From assembly GCF_905171765.1 (NCBI RefSeq), contig NC_053392.1, positions 38,200,956-38,264,955 on the forward strand: DNA of 64,000 bases. Direction: 5' to 3'. Of the stretch, positions 18,786-29,474 are shown one piece after another. This DNA is from Bufo bufo (lineage: Eukaryota > Chordata > Amphibia > Anura > Bufonidae). The notes under the pieces were generated by a model that was given only the letters and a program-made list of their open reading frames with translations, did not search any database and was not told where the DNA came from. The stretch's first letter is position 1. Each line of letters begins with the position of its first letter. Made by a program: the position numbers and the translations under genes.

Positions 18786-19633
18786 TACTCTTATAAGGTA
18801 TGCTAACTGTACCTGTCTCATAGATAGGTTGTTGGCTTGCACATACCTGGCTTTTGGCATAGAGCCTTTGTGTGATTGTGCGTTATATGTTGTTTATTGT
18901 ATGTTATAGGTAATGATTTATTTTAAAAATAATATAGCATCTATAAAAAAATATATTAATGATTACAAAAAATTACAAAAAGTTCATTAATGATAGGTAA
19001 AAAAAAGTATGGTTGATGAATAGCATAATAAGGATAAAGAGAAGTTATATACAGTAAGTGAAAAAAGATTATAAGTCTATTTAATGATTAAAATTTTTTA
19101 GAATTTTAGCGATTACGAAAATATAGCACTATATTCTAGATCTTCGCAAATTCTCGAAGTGATGATATTCACGATAAAAATTTGCGATTAGAATATTCGC
19201 CCTCAACACTAAAGAAGAATTCTTACTGGGACTCTACTGCCTCTTGAAACAGAAAACCAACAGTGCCAAACCGCTGCACTAACTTGGAGTCCCCAGGTTG
19301 GGGATGATCCAGGATTCAGATCACCCACTCCTCTATGGCAGTTTTGTCATTCCAGGCATCATCAGCATCAGGTCTGGGAGAAGGTCCACCACCAACAGAG
19401 GCTGAGCTGCCCAAGTGCTCCCCCCTCCCCCCCCGCCATTTAGATATGTATGTTTGTTATTAATCAGACATCCACCCCAACCCACGTCGATCACCTCAAT
19501 GATAGCTGTCAACAAGGGTCTTTTTTTAACAGTTGTCACAGGGCCATTTTCAGAACCATTGCAGCATATGGGGCAATGCAAATGGCTGTTTTTAAATGGC
19601 CAGTGAGTAATGAATGTCAAAAAATAGTATATG
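18786..19633. other. AT-rich non-coding DNA with a MITE fragment
   Basis: 18900-19090 is very AT-rich. At 19090-19207 the phrases atatagcactatattct, attctcgaagt and attcgccctcaacacta match the right end of the element at 43874-44262, so this is a truncated copy. From 19210 to 19633 nothing is recognised. The flank right before 19634 continues beyond the LTR element at 24828. Confidence 0.5.
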
Positions 19634-20324
19634 TGTAACGGTCACGTCCACACACACACGGGGGGAAGGATAGTGACCACTGCGCTCCACCCTCACCCTG
19701 GCCCTGCCTACTTGCCTCACGAGTCCTGGTGACAGGGGACAACTGGACGACAGTCCCTAACTTAGGATACGTGCAGGGAAGACAGACAAGACAAAATACG
19801 GAACATGAACGGACCGGGTCAGAACCAAGAGAGCTACGCAGTACAAAGGGTTAAGCAAAGAATGGTCAGGAGAAGCCGGGGTCAAATACCAGGAGAGCAG
19901 AGAAGTACAAGAGGAGTCCTAAGAGAGTAGTCAGGTGGGAGCCGAGGTCACAATACCAGGACGGATGCGTAGTACAGGAGGAGCAGGCAAAAGGATCGTC
20001 AGGGAACAGGATCAGGTAAGTCTTCAGTAGTCCAACAAACAGCCAGGAACCTAGAAATTAACAGGCAACCTGTGGCTAGCAGGCTGCCTGTATTTATAGT
20101 GGGGAGTGAGGGTCATGTGACGTGGCCAGCATCACATGACCGACAGACCAACCAGTTGAGCACCGAGTGATCAGCTCGGCGCTCAAGGCAGACTTAGGAG
20201 CAGGGAGCCACCCAGCAGTAAAGCTGCCCTGGGAATGAGGTCAAATACAGATCCTCATTCCCAAAGCTAAGCAACAGTTCTGTGGGCAATGGGGGACCGA
20301 GTGCACCTTCGGAACCCCGTTACA
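19634..20324 (-). repeat. 3' LTR of the gypsy element
   Basis: The 691-bp repeat starts TGTAACGGTCACGTCC and ends CCGTTACA in plus-strand reading, so it has short TG...CA inverted ends. It contains a CA run (19650-19659) and an imperfect palindrome (gtcatgtgacgtggccagc...cacatgac, near 20112-20142). It matches 24136-24827 closely. Confidence 0.93.
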
Positions 20325-21255
20325 GTACCCTCCCTTTTACGAGGGGCCACCTGACCCAAGACTTCAGGCGATGGCTTTTCAGGGTGTTCTAAATGAAATT
20401 TACGAACCAGTCTAGGAGCATGAACCTCCCTGGCAGGTACCCAAGATCTCTCTTCAAGCCCATACCCCTTCCAGTGAATCAGGTACTGCAAGGAGTTACG
20501 CACCTTCCTGACATCCACTATTTTAGACACGACATACTCGACAGCATCATTAACAAGAACCGGCGGAGGCGAGGCTTTCGATGGTACTACCGGTTCAAAA
20601 TATTTTTTAAGTAGAGATTTATGGAACACATTATGAATGTGGAATGACTCGGGCAGCTCCAACCTAAATGATACCGGGTTAATCACCTCTGTGATCTTAT
20701 ATGGTCCAATAAAACGAGGAGCAAAGTTTCTAGAAGCTACCTTGAGAGATAGATTCTTGGAGGACAACCATACTTTAGCCCCAACCTGAAAGTTCGCCCC
20801 CCTTGAACGTCTCCTATCGGCCTTGAGTTTTTGAGAACTTTGAGCCTTTTCTAGGTTCGATTGAACCCGGGCCCAAACTGTGCACAGTTCGGAGGAGAGT
20901 TTATCAGCTTCAGGGTTAGAGGAGGAGACTGAAGTTTAGACAGGGGAATGAAATGAACCATCTTGCTAAACCTATCGACCACTACCCAAACCACAGTCTT
21001 ACCCTCCGCCAGCGGTAGGTCCGTTATAAAGTCCATCGAGATATGGGACCAGGGTCTACTGGGAATGGGTAGGGGTCGTAGGTTACCAGCAGGGCGAGTC
21101 CTAGGTGTCTTGGACCTGGCACAAACCTCACAGGCTGACACGTAGGACTTGACATCCCTGGTCAGAGTGGGCCACCAATAAGATCTAGAAACCAGATCCT
21201 TAGTGCCCTCAACACCCGGATGTCCACAAAAGGCAGAATCGTGACACTCACCCAA
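20267..21255 (-). pseudogene. Gypsy integrase with chromodomain, catalytic core deleted
   Basis: The first part (21255-20860) carries the end of the integrase zinc region (GHPGVEGTKDLVSRSYWWPT, then YVSACEVCARSKTPRTRPAG) and the start of the catalytic core with the first Asp in SMDFITDLPLAEGKTVVWVV. It then breaks after HFIPLSKLQSP. The second part (20767-20267) resumes in the C-terminal DNA-binding region (FAPRFIGPYKITEVINPVSF, then HNVFHKSLLKKYF) and a chromodomain (VSKIVDVRKVRNSLQYLIHW, then KGYGLEERSWVPA). The stretch that should hold the other two catalytic acids is missing, so this copy cannot integrate by itself. The last ~20 codons run into the LTR. Confidence 0.88.
20325..20340 (-). 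other. Polypurine tract of the gypsy element
   Basis: Directly upstream of the 3' LTR, the minus strand reads gtaaaagggagggtac. This is the expected plus-strand DNA priming site for LTR retrotransposons. Its position adjoining the LTR confirms the element's orientation. Confidence 0.75.
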
Positions 21256-21413
21256 CAGCTGGAGACGAAATTGTACGGGAACAAAAAACTTATCTGTTGG
21301 GGTGGATGCCGGTGCCAGATGTTGTTCAGCCTTAATGCCAGCCGAGATATATGGGTTAGAGCCGCTAAGAAGATGTTTGCTGGTAGGATGGATTCAGGCG
21401 GCGTCTCAGTGGG

Positions 21414-24107
21414 TTAAAAAGCATGGAAGCTCCGAGACAATGTGTCTGCCTTCACATTTTTACTTCCCGGCCTGAACGTAATGGAGAAATCAAAACGGGT
21501 AAAAAACAGAGCCCATCGGGCTTGTCGGGGATTCAACCTCTTAGCGGACCCGAGAAACATTAGGTTTTTATGATCAGTGACAACAGTTACTCGATGTCTT
21601 GCCCCCTCCAAAAAATGTCTCCACTCCTCAAATGCCCATTTAATAGCCAGCAGCTCCCTATTCCCTATGTCGTAGTTTCTCTCTGTGGCAGAGAATTTCC
21701 TAGAGAAGAAGGCACACGGTCTCAGGTTAGTGAGGCTAGCAGGACCTTGTGTAAGGACTGCTCCTGCACCGTCCTCGGACGCATCCACCTCCACAATAAA
21801 GGGTCTCTCCTGATCAGGCTGGATCAGAATGGGAGCGCTACTAAATGCCTTTTTTAATGTTTCAAATGAAGAAATGGCCTTGGTAGACCAATTCTCTAAA
21901 TCCGCCCCTTTCTTAGTAAGGTCGGTCAATGGCTTAGCAATTACAGAAAAATTAATGATAAATTTACGGTAGTGATTAGCGAAACCCAAAAAACGTTGTA
22001 AAGCCTTTAAGGATGAAGGCCTTACCCATTCCTTAATTGCTAAAACCTTACCAGAATCCATCTTAAAGGCGTGATGAGTCAAAACATGCCCTAGAAACAG
22101 TATCTCCTGTACACCAAAGACACATTTCTCTTGCTTAGCGGATAGCTGGTTCTCCCTCAACACCTCCAATACTTGTTTGACATGAGACACATGAGATTCG
22201 AAGTCAGGAAAAAATATCAAAATGTCGTCAAGATAGACAATAATAAATTTACCTAAGAACTCCCTAAGAATATCGTTCATTAAGTTTTGGAACACAGCTG
22301 GGGCATTGCTGAGTCCAAAAGGCATCACCTGATATTCAAAGTGTCCTATCGGAGTATTGAACGCTGTCTTCCATTCGTCTCCCTCCTTGAATCGGATTAG
22401 ATTGTATGCCCCTTTCAGGTCAATCTTGGAAAACCAGGTTGCCCCCAAAACCTGGTTAAATAAATCCGGAATCAATGGGAGAGAGTATCTATTTTGGACA
22501 GTGATTTTATTTAATCTCCGGTAATCAATACAAGGCCTAAGACCACCATCCTTCTTTTTAACAAAGAAAAACCCTGCTCCCATAGGAGAGACTGAAGGTC
22601 TAATATGCCCTTTAGCAAGGCTCTCCTTAATATAATCTTCCATGGCCTTGCGTTCGGGCCCTGAAAGATTATAAATTCGACCTTTAGGAAATTCGACACC
22701 CTCAATTAGCTCTATGGCGCAATCATAAGGTCTATGGGGGGGTAGAACCTCTGGAGTAAGGGACGAGAACACATCAGAATATTCCTTAACAGAGGATAAT
22801 GTATTAGACCTTACTGAAACCCCAGCCTGGACCACGGACAAGCATGAGTCACACTTAGGTCCCCATTTCACCAACTCTCCTTTGGACCAATCAATTGTGG
22901 GGTTATGTAAACGGAGCCAAGGCAACCCTAGTACCACCTCAACCGGTAGGTTCTCTAGGACTAGAAGAGAACATCTCTCAGAGTGGCACACACCCACGGT
23001 TAGAGAAATTTCAGAGGTACATGACCTCACCGTACCACCAATCAGGGGAGTAGCATCAATAGCCATGACATGGATAGGTGTAGGTAAAGCAAACATTGGA
23101 ATACCCAATTTACAAGCAAACTTAAAGTCAATAAAGCTGGCCGCTGAACCGGAATCAATAAAGGCCTTACCCGGCCACTTATTAACCCCCAGAGAAATTG
23201 TTATGGGTACCAAAAGCTTACCTTTAGAAAAATCACGGTGTACCTGGTCTTTAGGTTGTCTTGCCTTTGGAGACTTGTCAGAGAGGACCCTCTTAGGACA
23301 CTTGTTGATCCAATGGCCAGGATCTCCACAGTAGAAGCACTCTCCGCGTCTGCGATGAAGATTACCCCGGGTCATGCCAACCTGCATGGGTTCCTCGGTG
23401 GAGACCTCAGTGTTGTCCCTGGAAAAGGCCTCTGGCTGGACCACCATCTGAGAACAGAACTGTCGTTCTTGTCGTCTCTCTCTAACTCGTCTGTCAAGTC
23501 GGACAACTAGGGTCATCATCTCATCTAAGGTCTCAGGAATGTGGTAATTGACTAATAGATCTTTTAAATTATCAGATAGACCAGACCTAAACTGACTCTT
23601 CAGGGCTGGTTCATTCCATCCTGAGGGGACACACCACCGTCTGAATTGGGTGCAATACTCCTCCGCAGGGAGATGGCTCTGAACCAGTGCCCTAAGAGCC
23701 GTCTGGGCTACCAGGGCCCTGTCTGGTTCGTCATAGAGGGTACCCAGGGCCTGAAAAAAACCCTCCACAGAAGTTAGACAACTGGCCCCAGGAGGTAACG
23801 AAAATGCCCAGTCCTAAGGATCACCCTGTAGTAGAGAAATGATAATCCCCACGCGTTGGCTCTCGGGACCGGAGGACACGGGGCGCAAACGGAAGTAGAG
23901 CTTGCAATTCTTCTTAAAGGAGAGAAACCTCTTCCGGTCTCCAGAAAAGGGTTCTGGGAGCTTGATCTGGGGTTCAAAATGTGGACTGGAGGACAGAGGA
24001 GTGGAAGAACCTTGCCCTAACTCACAAGAACGGAGTTTCTCTCCTAGCTCCTGCACCCTCTGTGTCAAGTTAGAGACATGGTCAGTCAGGGTAGTAAGAG
24101 GATTCAT
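21414..24107 (-). pseudogene. Gypsy gag-protease-RT-RNase H polyprotein (one in-frame stop)
   Basis: The ATG at 24107 lies 28 bases inside the 5' LTR. One frame runs to 21414 with a single TAG at 23811-23813. In order it holds gag (KLPEPFSGDRKRFLSF), the zinc knuckle CFYCGDPGHWINKCP, a protease with FIDSGSAASFID (DSG active site), and reverse transcriptase with KDGGLRPCIDYRRLNKITVQ, FSKIDLKGAYNLIR and MPFGLSNAPAVFQNLMNDIL. The catalytic box is VYLDDILIF. RNase H follows with VEVDASEDGAGAVLTQ, GNRELLAIKWAFEEWRHFLE and VVTDHKNLMFL. A fused gag-pol frame is usual for chromoviruses. The frame stops after DTLSRSF and continues out of frame into integrase. Confidence 0.92.
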
Positions 24108-24135
24108 GATACAGTGGTTATTGGGCCTGTTAATC

Positions 24136-24827
24136 TGTAGCGGTCACGTCCACACACACACGGGGGGAAGGATAGTGACCACTGCGATCCACCCTCACCC
24201 CTGGCCCTGCCTACTTGCCTCACGAGTCCTGATGACAGGGGACAACTGGACGACAGTCCCTAACTTAGGATACGTGCAGGGAAGACAGACAAGACAAAAT
24301 ACGGAACATGAACGGACCGGGTCAGAACCAAGAGAGCTACGCAGTACAAAGGGTTAAGCAAAGAATGGTCAGAAGAAGCCGGGGTCAAATACCAGGAGAG
24401 CAGAGAAGTACAAGAGGAGTCCTAAGAGAGTAGTCAGGTGGGAGCCAAGGTCACAATACCAGGATGGATGTGCAGTACAGGAGGAGCAGGCAAAAGGATC
24501 GTCAGGGAACAGGATCAGGTAAGTCTTCAGTAGTCCAACAAACAGCCAGGAACCTAGAAATTAACAGGCAACCTGTGGCTAGCAGGCTGCCTGTATTTAT
24601 AGTGGGGAGTGAGGGTCATGTGACGTGGCCAGCGTCACATGACCGACAGACCAACCAGTTGAGCACCGAGTGATCAGCTCGGCGCTCAAGGCAGACTTAG
24701 GAGCAGGGAGCCACCCAGCAGTAAAGCTGCCCTGGGAATGAGGTCAAATACAGATCCTCATTCCCAAAGCTAAGCAACAGTTCTGCGGGCAATGGGGGAC
24801 CGAGTGCACCTTCGGAACCTCGTTACA
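24136..24827 (-). repeat. 5' LTR of the gypsy element
   Basis: This 692-bp copy starts TGTAGCGGTCACG and ends CTCGTTACA in plus-strand reading. About a dozen single-base differences from the 3' LTR were noticed (for example tgtaacgg/tgtagcgg and accccg/acctcg). It would contain the promoter for minus-strand transcription. No convincing tRNA primer-binding site was recognised in the 28 bases between the LTR and the gag ATG. Confidence 0.93.
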
Positions 24828-24832
24828 ATATG

Positions 24833-25189
24833 TCCTATTTGTGACCATTTTCATGGCCCAAATAATCCCACTGAAATCAATTTACTCATTTTTATTAGGC
24901 ACTCAGACACTAGTGCCCAATGGGAACACTAGTGAAAAATAGCATTTTAGTGGTTTAAACAAAAGAAAAAGAAAAATTCACCTCCAGTTTTGCAGAGACA
25001 AGTGCTACCAGCATGACAACGTCACCATGCGCTCCCTGCTTGATCTCTGGGGGTCCATGGTGATGTCATCACACAGGGAGCAAAGGACCTTCTGCTTTAC
25101 ATGAAGAATAACTGTCCCTGTGCATGCAAGTGGATAAGGTGAGTATTTGTTTTTTTCTTTTTCAGCATAAAAAGATGCTGCACTTTAAA
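24833..25189. other. Unassigned non-coding DNA
   Basis: No gene, terminal repeat or tandem structure is recognised. Phrases such as gtgaccattttcatggccc and the later 25570-25720 block resemble each other loosely and may belong to one older repeat split by the gypsy insertion. Confidence 0.4.
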
Positions 25190-25510
25190 AAATGGTAGTG
25201 GGCACACTGGGGGACATTACTGCTAATGGCTACTAAGGGAAACATTATTACTACTGGGCCCCATTCTGGGGGATATTTTTACTGATTGGGGCCACTATGG
25301 GGCTACTATGGAGGACAATATGACTTCTGGGGGCCACTCTGTGAGATAATATTACTATTGGGGGCCACCATTGGTGACATTAATACTGTCAAAGGTAGCT
25401 ATGGGGAGAAATATTACTGCTCTATAGGGACCTCTATGGGAGACATATTTACTGCCGGGGGCCACAGTGTGGGAAATAACTAATGCTCGGGTGCACTTTG
25501 GGGGATATTA
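25190..25510. repeat. Degenerate ~30-60-bp tandem repeat (gggggccactatgggggacattattactg type)
   Basis: Roughly eight imperfect units repeat the theme of a G-rich block with ccac, then gaca or gata, then atattactg. Unit length and sequence vary, so it is an old minisatellite. Short open frames across it are products of the repetition and are not considered genes. Confidence 0.65.
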
Positions 25511-25809
25511 TATATCCTGCAGTGGTTGGGATTTAAATAAAAAAAATCCCATGAAAATAAATGAAAAAAATCAATTTTAATAACCCATTTTAACAGCAGT
25601 TAAAAACAGATGCAAAATGGCTGTTAAAAAGGCCAGATATCCAGAAATTGGATGCAAAATGGTTGGAAAATGTCCATGAAAATCCGACGGTGTGTCCATT
25701 TTTCATGGCCAGGGTGTAAATGTCGGTGGGTGTGTTGAGCAATTTAAATTGTTTTTGTTCAATTAGTTTATTGCAAATACCTGGAGATTTGTAAATGAGG
25801 CGAATAAAC
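25511..25809. other. Unassigned non-coding DNA
   Basis: AT-rich sequence with internal similarity (tgcaaaatggctgttaaaa and tgcaaaatggttggaaaatg). It may be part of an old repeat. No coding capacity is recognised. Confidence 0.35.
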
Positions 25810-26206
25810 CTTAAAAGGGTTATTGAAAGTGGAACATGCTGGGACCCCTCATATAGATTATACTTACCCTGCTCACCGGCACCCATGTTGGTCCTTATCC
25901 CCGCATGGCCGCCGAAGAATCTACCCGTTGCGCGGATCAAAACATCTAGCGACGGGGGGAGCAGCCAATAGCAGGCTGCGATGGAGATGAGCCTCCCTAG
26001 GCTCGTCCCCGTCATGGCATGCTTTTGGTTGCGTCCCCCCATTGCTGGATGTTTTGATCTGTGCAACGGGTAGATGCAGTGGCTGCCGTATGGGGATCAG
26101 GAGCGACGCGGCTGCCGAGAGCAGGGTAAGTATGATCTATATGAGGGGCCCGGGCATTGTGGTGCATCTGTTAGACTTTGGACAACCACTTTAATTGCAA
26201 TGACTG
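25810..26206. mobile_element. Palindromic MITE (aaagggttattgaaagtgg ... ccactttaa)
   Basis: The element is an imperfect palindrome centred near 26010. Inverted pairs include ccctcatatagat / atctatatgagg, acttaccctgctc / gagcagggtaagt and acccgttgcgcggatcaaaa / ttttgatctgtgcaacgggt. The ends resemble those of the larger MITE at 26481-29142 (TTAAAGGGGTT type), suggesting one family. Confidence 0.7.
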
Positions 26207-27239
26207 TGACTGTAGCTAGTACTGTTCTCCCTAACTGTGAATGTATCAAGTCTAGACAATGCTCTGCCAGCTAAACAGCCTGGACTCCAGACTGATACAT
26301 AGTAGCAAACTAGCAGAGAGGTTTGTACAGCTGCTGATGTGTTTAGCACTGAATTAACTGGATACTAGAGGTAATGAATCATTCTGATATAGATGGAAAA
26401 ATATAGATTTAACCCAGAAGTGATCTGTGGTTACCATAACAGGGTTGTTTTTGAATCATGGACTATCTAAAAATTTGACTTAAAGGGGTTATCACATAAA
26501 TAGTGTAAAAAATGAAAATCAGACATCCTATAGGACAGGGGTACTCAACTAGTTTTATTAAAGGTCCACATACCAGGGTCTGCAGTCAGGTGAAGGTCCG
26601 AGCTGAACGCCAACAGTAAAGATGCCATGCGATTATGTGATACATGCGCGTGGGGCGCTCTGACGTTATAGTGGAGCGCCCCGGGTAAGTCCCAGAATTA
26701 GTAATGGCCACATTAGTGCCCCAGTAAGAATAATGTCCCCATTAGTGCCCCCAGTAAGAGTATTGCCCCCCTTCTCTGCTGTTGCAAAAAAAAAAAAAAA
26801 ATTAGCATTCACCTGGCTGCGGTGAACATTCGCTGCTGACTGCGCGCTCAGGACCGGTGCTCTAACGTGATGACGTCTTGTAGGTCCTGTCCTGAGCTTC
26901 TAGTCAGCAGGGAGTGTTCTCCACAGCGTGAGCAAATGGAGGTGGAGGTACCGTAAAATATATATTTTTTTTTACTAGCACAAGTAGCGGTGGAGGTAAA
27001 GGCTGTACTAATGGGCGTTCCATGATGGAAGCGCTCATTAGTAAGGGTACTTTCACACTTGCAGCAGGATGGATCCGACAGGCTGCTCACCCTGTCAGAT
27101 CCATCTTGCCACTACTTCGCCGTGCCGCTGCTCTGTGCCCATCGACTATAATGGGGATGGGGGCAGAGTTACGGCGCTGCACGGTGAGAGGCCGCCAGAC
27201 TAAAAGTACTACATGTCCGACTTTTTCGTCTGGCGGCCC

Positions 27240-27730
27240 CCTCAATATAATAAACATTGGTGGCGCAGTGCGCCCCCCCTCAAAATAATAAACATTGGTG
27301 GCGCAGTGCACCCCCCCATCACAATAAACATTGGTGGCGCAGTGCGCCCCTCCTCAATATAATAAACATTGGTGGCGCAGTGCGCCCCCCCATCACCCCA
27401 GTATAATAAACATTGGTGGCGCAGTGTGCCCCCCCATCACCCCAGTATAATAAACATTGGTGGCGCAGTGCGCCCCCCTCAATATAATAAACATTGGTGG
27501 CGCAGTGTGCCCCCCAATATAATAAACATTGGTGGCGCAGTGTGCCCCCCAATATAATAAACATTGGTGGCGCAGTGTGCCCCCCAATATAATAAACATT
27601 GGTGGCGCAGTGCGCCCCCCCTCAAAATAATAAACATTGGTGGCGCAGTGCGCCCCCCCATCACCCCAGTATAATAAACATTGGTGGCGCAGTGCGCCCC
27701 CCCCAATATAATAAACATTGGTGGTGCAGT
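27240..27730. repeat. Minisatellite of ~34-48-bp units (ataataaacattggtggcgcagtg...)
   Basis: About 13 units share the core ataataaacattggtggcg followed by cagtg and a C-run of variable length, with or without atcaccccagt. The same unit appears inverted at 28016-28150 (gcgccaccaatgtttcttat) and forward again near 28358. Length changes lie in the C-run and the optional insert. Long apparent open frames (repeated MFIILGGT-like phrases) are repeat artefacts. Confidence 0.88.
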
Positions 27731-27739
27731 GGGCAGTGC

Positions 27740-28012
27740 CAATGAGGGTTAAAAAATAATTTACTCACCTCCTCCAGTTGATCGCGTAACTGCCGGTCTC
27801 CAGTTCTTACTTCTTTCTTCAGGACCTGTGGTGACATCACTGAGCTCATCACATGATCCATCACCATGGTAATGGGCCATGTGATGAGCTCAGTGACGTC
27901 ACCACAGATCCTGAAGAAAGAAGTAAGAACTGGAGACCGGCAGTTACGCGATGAACTGAAGGAGGTGAGTTAATTTTCTTTTATTATTTTTAACCCTCAT
28001 TGGCACTTCCCA
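27740..28012. repeat. Near-perfect palindrome, ~125-bp arms
   Basis: The arms read from gccaatgagggttaaaaa inward through cgcgtaactgccggtctcca, gttcttacttctttcttcag and gtgatgagctcatcacatg-type sequence, then back out in reverse complement. The centre is near 27872. The palindrome separates forward minisatellite units on the left from inverted units on the right. Confidence 0.85.
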
Positions 28013-28152
28013 CTGAGCCACCAATGTTTATTATAATGGGGAAGGGGGGGGGCACTGCGCCACCAATGTTTCTTATACTAGGGGGGGGGGCGCACTGCGC
28101 CACCAATGTTTCTTATACTAGGGGGGGGCGCACTGTGCCACCAACGTTTCTT

Positions 28153-28345
28153 ATACAAATACAGGAGGCGGGTGCCAGAATCAATACCCGACCTTTGTGA
28201 CAGGGGGCTGCGATCAGCTACAATTAACCCCTCAGGTACCGCACCTGAAGGGTTAACTCAACTGCAGCTGATCGCAGCTCCCTGTCACAGAGTTCGGGTG
28301 CCGGCTATTTGATTCCAGCACCCGCCTCCTGTATTTGTAATACAG
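28153..28345. repeat. Palindrome, ~85-bp arms
   Basis: Starting at acaaatacaggaggcgggtg, the arm includes gtgacagggggctgcgatca and ttaacccctcaggt, and returns as acctgaagggttaa, tgatcgcagctccctgtcac and cacccgcctcctgtatttgt. The centre is near 28243. Beyond it the minisatellite core returns to the forward orientation. Confidence 0.85.
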
Positions 28346-28837
28346 GTCAGTTTTCTTCATTGGTGGCGCAGTGGCCACAGCCCCTCCCCTCCTCCTCCTG
28401 CCTCTTCTTATTGGCAGCGGCGGGGACAGCAGCAGCACAGGGGGGAGGGAGAGACTCCTCATGCGCTGCTGAGAACTATCAGTTCCTGTGCCCGCCGCTG
28501 TATTGAGCAGAGCTGCCAGAGTGTGCAGGAGGAGGAGCGCTACATGTGGAGGAAGCCCTGTCTCACTGCGCTGTGGGACAGGTGGAAGTGCGCCGGTAAG
28601 CTCCTCCTCCTGCACGGCACAGTGTGCAGGAGAGGAGCAGCGCTCTGAAGGATGGCCGGGGTCCGGACAACTGGCGGCCGCGGTCCATATTTGGACCGCG
28701 GTCCGCCAGTTGAGTACCCCTGCTATAGGATATATTTCTAACTAAGCTAGAACCAGCCCTGTACCTTACATGGATCCAGATATCTTCCCATAGATTTATA
28801 TCAAGCTGACAGCTCAAGGGGAGTGTCTTTTCTGCTG

Positions 28838-28935
28838 CAGCTCAGGAGGCGTGTCCATGCTCTCCCTATCACAGCTCAGGAGGCGTGTCCATGCTCTCCC
28901 TATCACAGCTCAGGAGGCGTGTCCACAGCTCAGGA
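28838..28935. repeat. Three tandem copies of a 34-bp unit
   Basis: The unit cagctcaggaggcgtgtcca plus tgctctccctatca is repeated, the third copy being partial. It lies in the right part of the TTAA-flanked MITE. Confidence 0.85.
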
Positions 28936-29142
28936 AGCAGTTGAAAGATGAAACTGAGCATGTGCGGCCATCTCAGTGAGCAGGTCAAAGAAATAAGAAA
29001 TTAAGCGGCACTATACAGATACATTTTATTGAATAACTCAGTAGCTATACAAAATTTTTAATTACATGCAATTATAAAACTACTCAGATCCAGGTGCTGG
29101 TTTAAAAACTGTAGAATATATTTTGTGGGACAACCCCTTTAA

Positions 29143-29474
29143 GTACATAATTGTTGATTAGAGAGTAATAATAGTGAACCTGAGAGTAAAGTTTTCCTCT
29201 GTCCCTTCAGCAAGGAGCTCACTTGAAATAATTAGATATAAAAAACAACTACAGTATATAGACATAGAATTTACCAGAAAGAAGAAACTATCATCTGTTG
29301 TCTGTTTCCACTTGTACTGGATACATTTGGAAAACTACTTTTCCATTCTCCTATTCTTGATTGGGAGGTTTCATATAGTTTACTATGATTCAGTGAAATG
29401 ACAGCCCCACCACCCCAGCATTTACCTCATTGATCTACTACTTCTATGTTTTGTCTGGTTTCTCTGTCTATTCT
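29143..29474. other. Non-coding 3' flank of the TAS2R gene
   Basis: No repeat termini or coding frame are recognised in these 330 bases between the MITE and the receptor stop codon. The 3' untranslated region of the receptor would lie here on the minus strand, but no convincing polyadenylation signal was singled out. Confidence 0.45.

Larger units (their letters stand above)
19634..24827 (-). mobile_element. Chromodomain Ty3/gypsy LTR retrotransposon (full structure, internally deleted)
   Basis: Two LTRs (19634-20324 and 24136-24827) bound a minus-strand gag-pol region. The 5-bp duplication ATATG (19629-19633 and 24828-24832) marks a simple integration. The order on the minus strand is 5' LTR, gag with zinc knuckle, protease, reverse transcriptase, RNase H, integrase zinc domain, integrase C-terminal region with chromodomain, polypurine tract and 3' LTR. 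Damage consists of one stop in gag, a stop and frameshift after RNase H, and loss of most of the integrase catalytic core. The LTRs differ by about a dozen positions by eye, so the copy is moderately young. Confidence 0.93.
26536..28722. mobile_element. 2.2-kb non-autonomous hAT element carrying a minisatellite and palindromes
   Basis: Perfect 15-bp inverted termini CAGGGGTACTCAACT / AGTTGAGTACCCCTG are flanked by the exact 8-bp duplication CTATAGGA (26528-26535 and 28723-28730), diagnostic of hAT. There is no transposase. The interior contains half of a Harbinger-like MITE (27045-27130, starting gggtactttcacactt), a minisatellite (27240-27730), two large palindromes (27740-28012 and 28153-28345) and GC-rich ends. 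Confidence 0.9.
26481..29142. mobile_element. TTAA-flanked MITE (TTAAAGGGGTT ends) split by a non-autonomous hAT
   Basis: The left end reads cttaaaggggttatcacata at about 26480 and the right end tgggacaacccctttaag near 29142. The inverted ends and TTAA borders suggest a Kolobok- or piggyBac-type non-autonomous element; the superfamily is inferred. Removing 26536-28722 and one 8-bp duplication leaves a MITE of about 470 bp with no coding capacity. Confidence 0.6.

Noticed and set aside
22882..23510. 150-codon and other plus-strand frames opposite gypsy gag-pol
   Set aside because: They are antisense shadows of the conserved gag-pol frame, with no motif of their own.
24108..24135. tRNA primer-binding site of the first gypsy
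   Set aside because: No stretch matching a familiar tRNA 3' end could be recognised next to the 5' LTR, so none is annotated.
27319..27742. Long frames with repeated MFIILGG / ATNVYY phrases
   Set aside because: These are translations of the minisatellite in several frames and on both strands. No protein family is recognisable.
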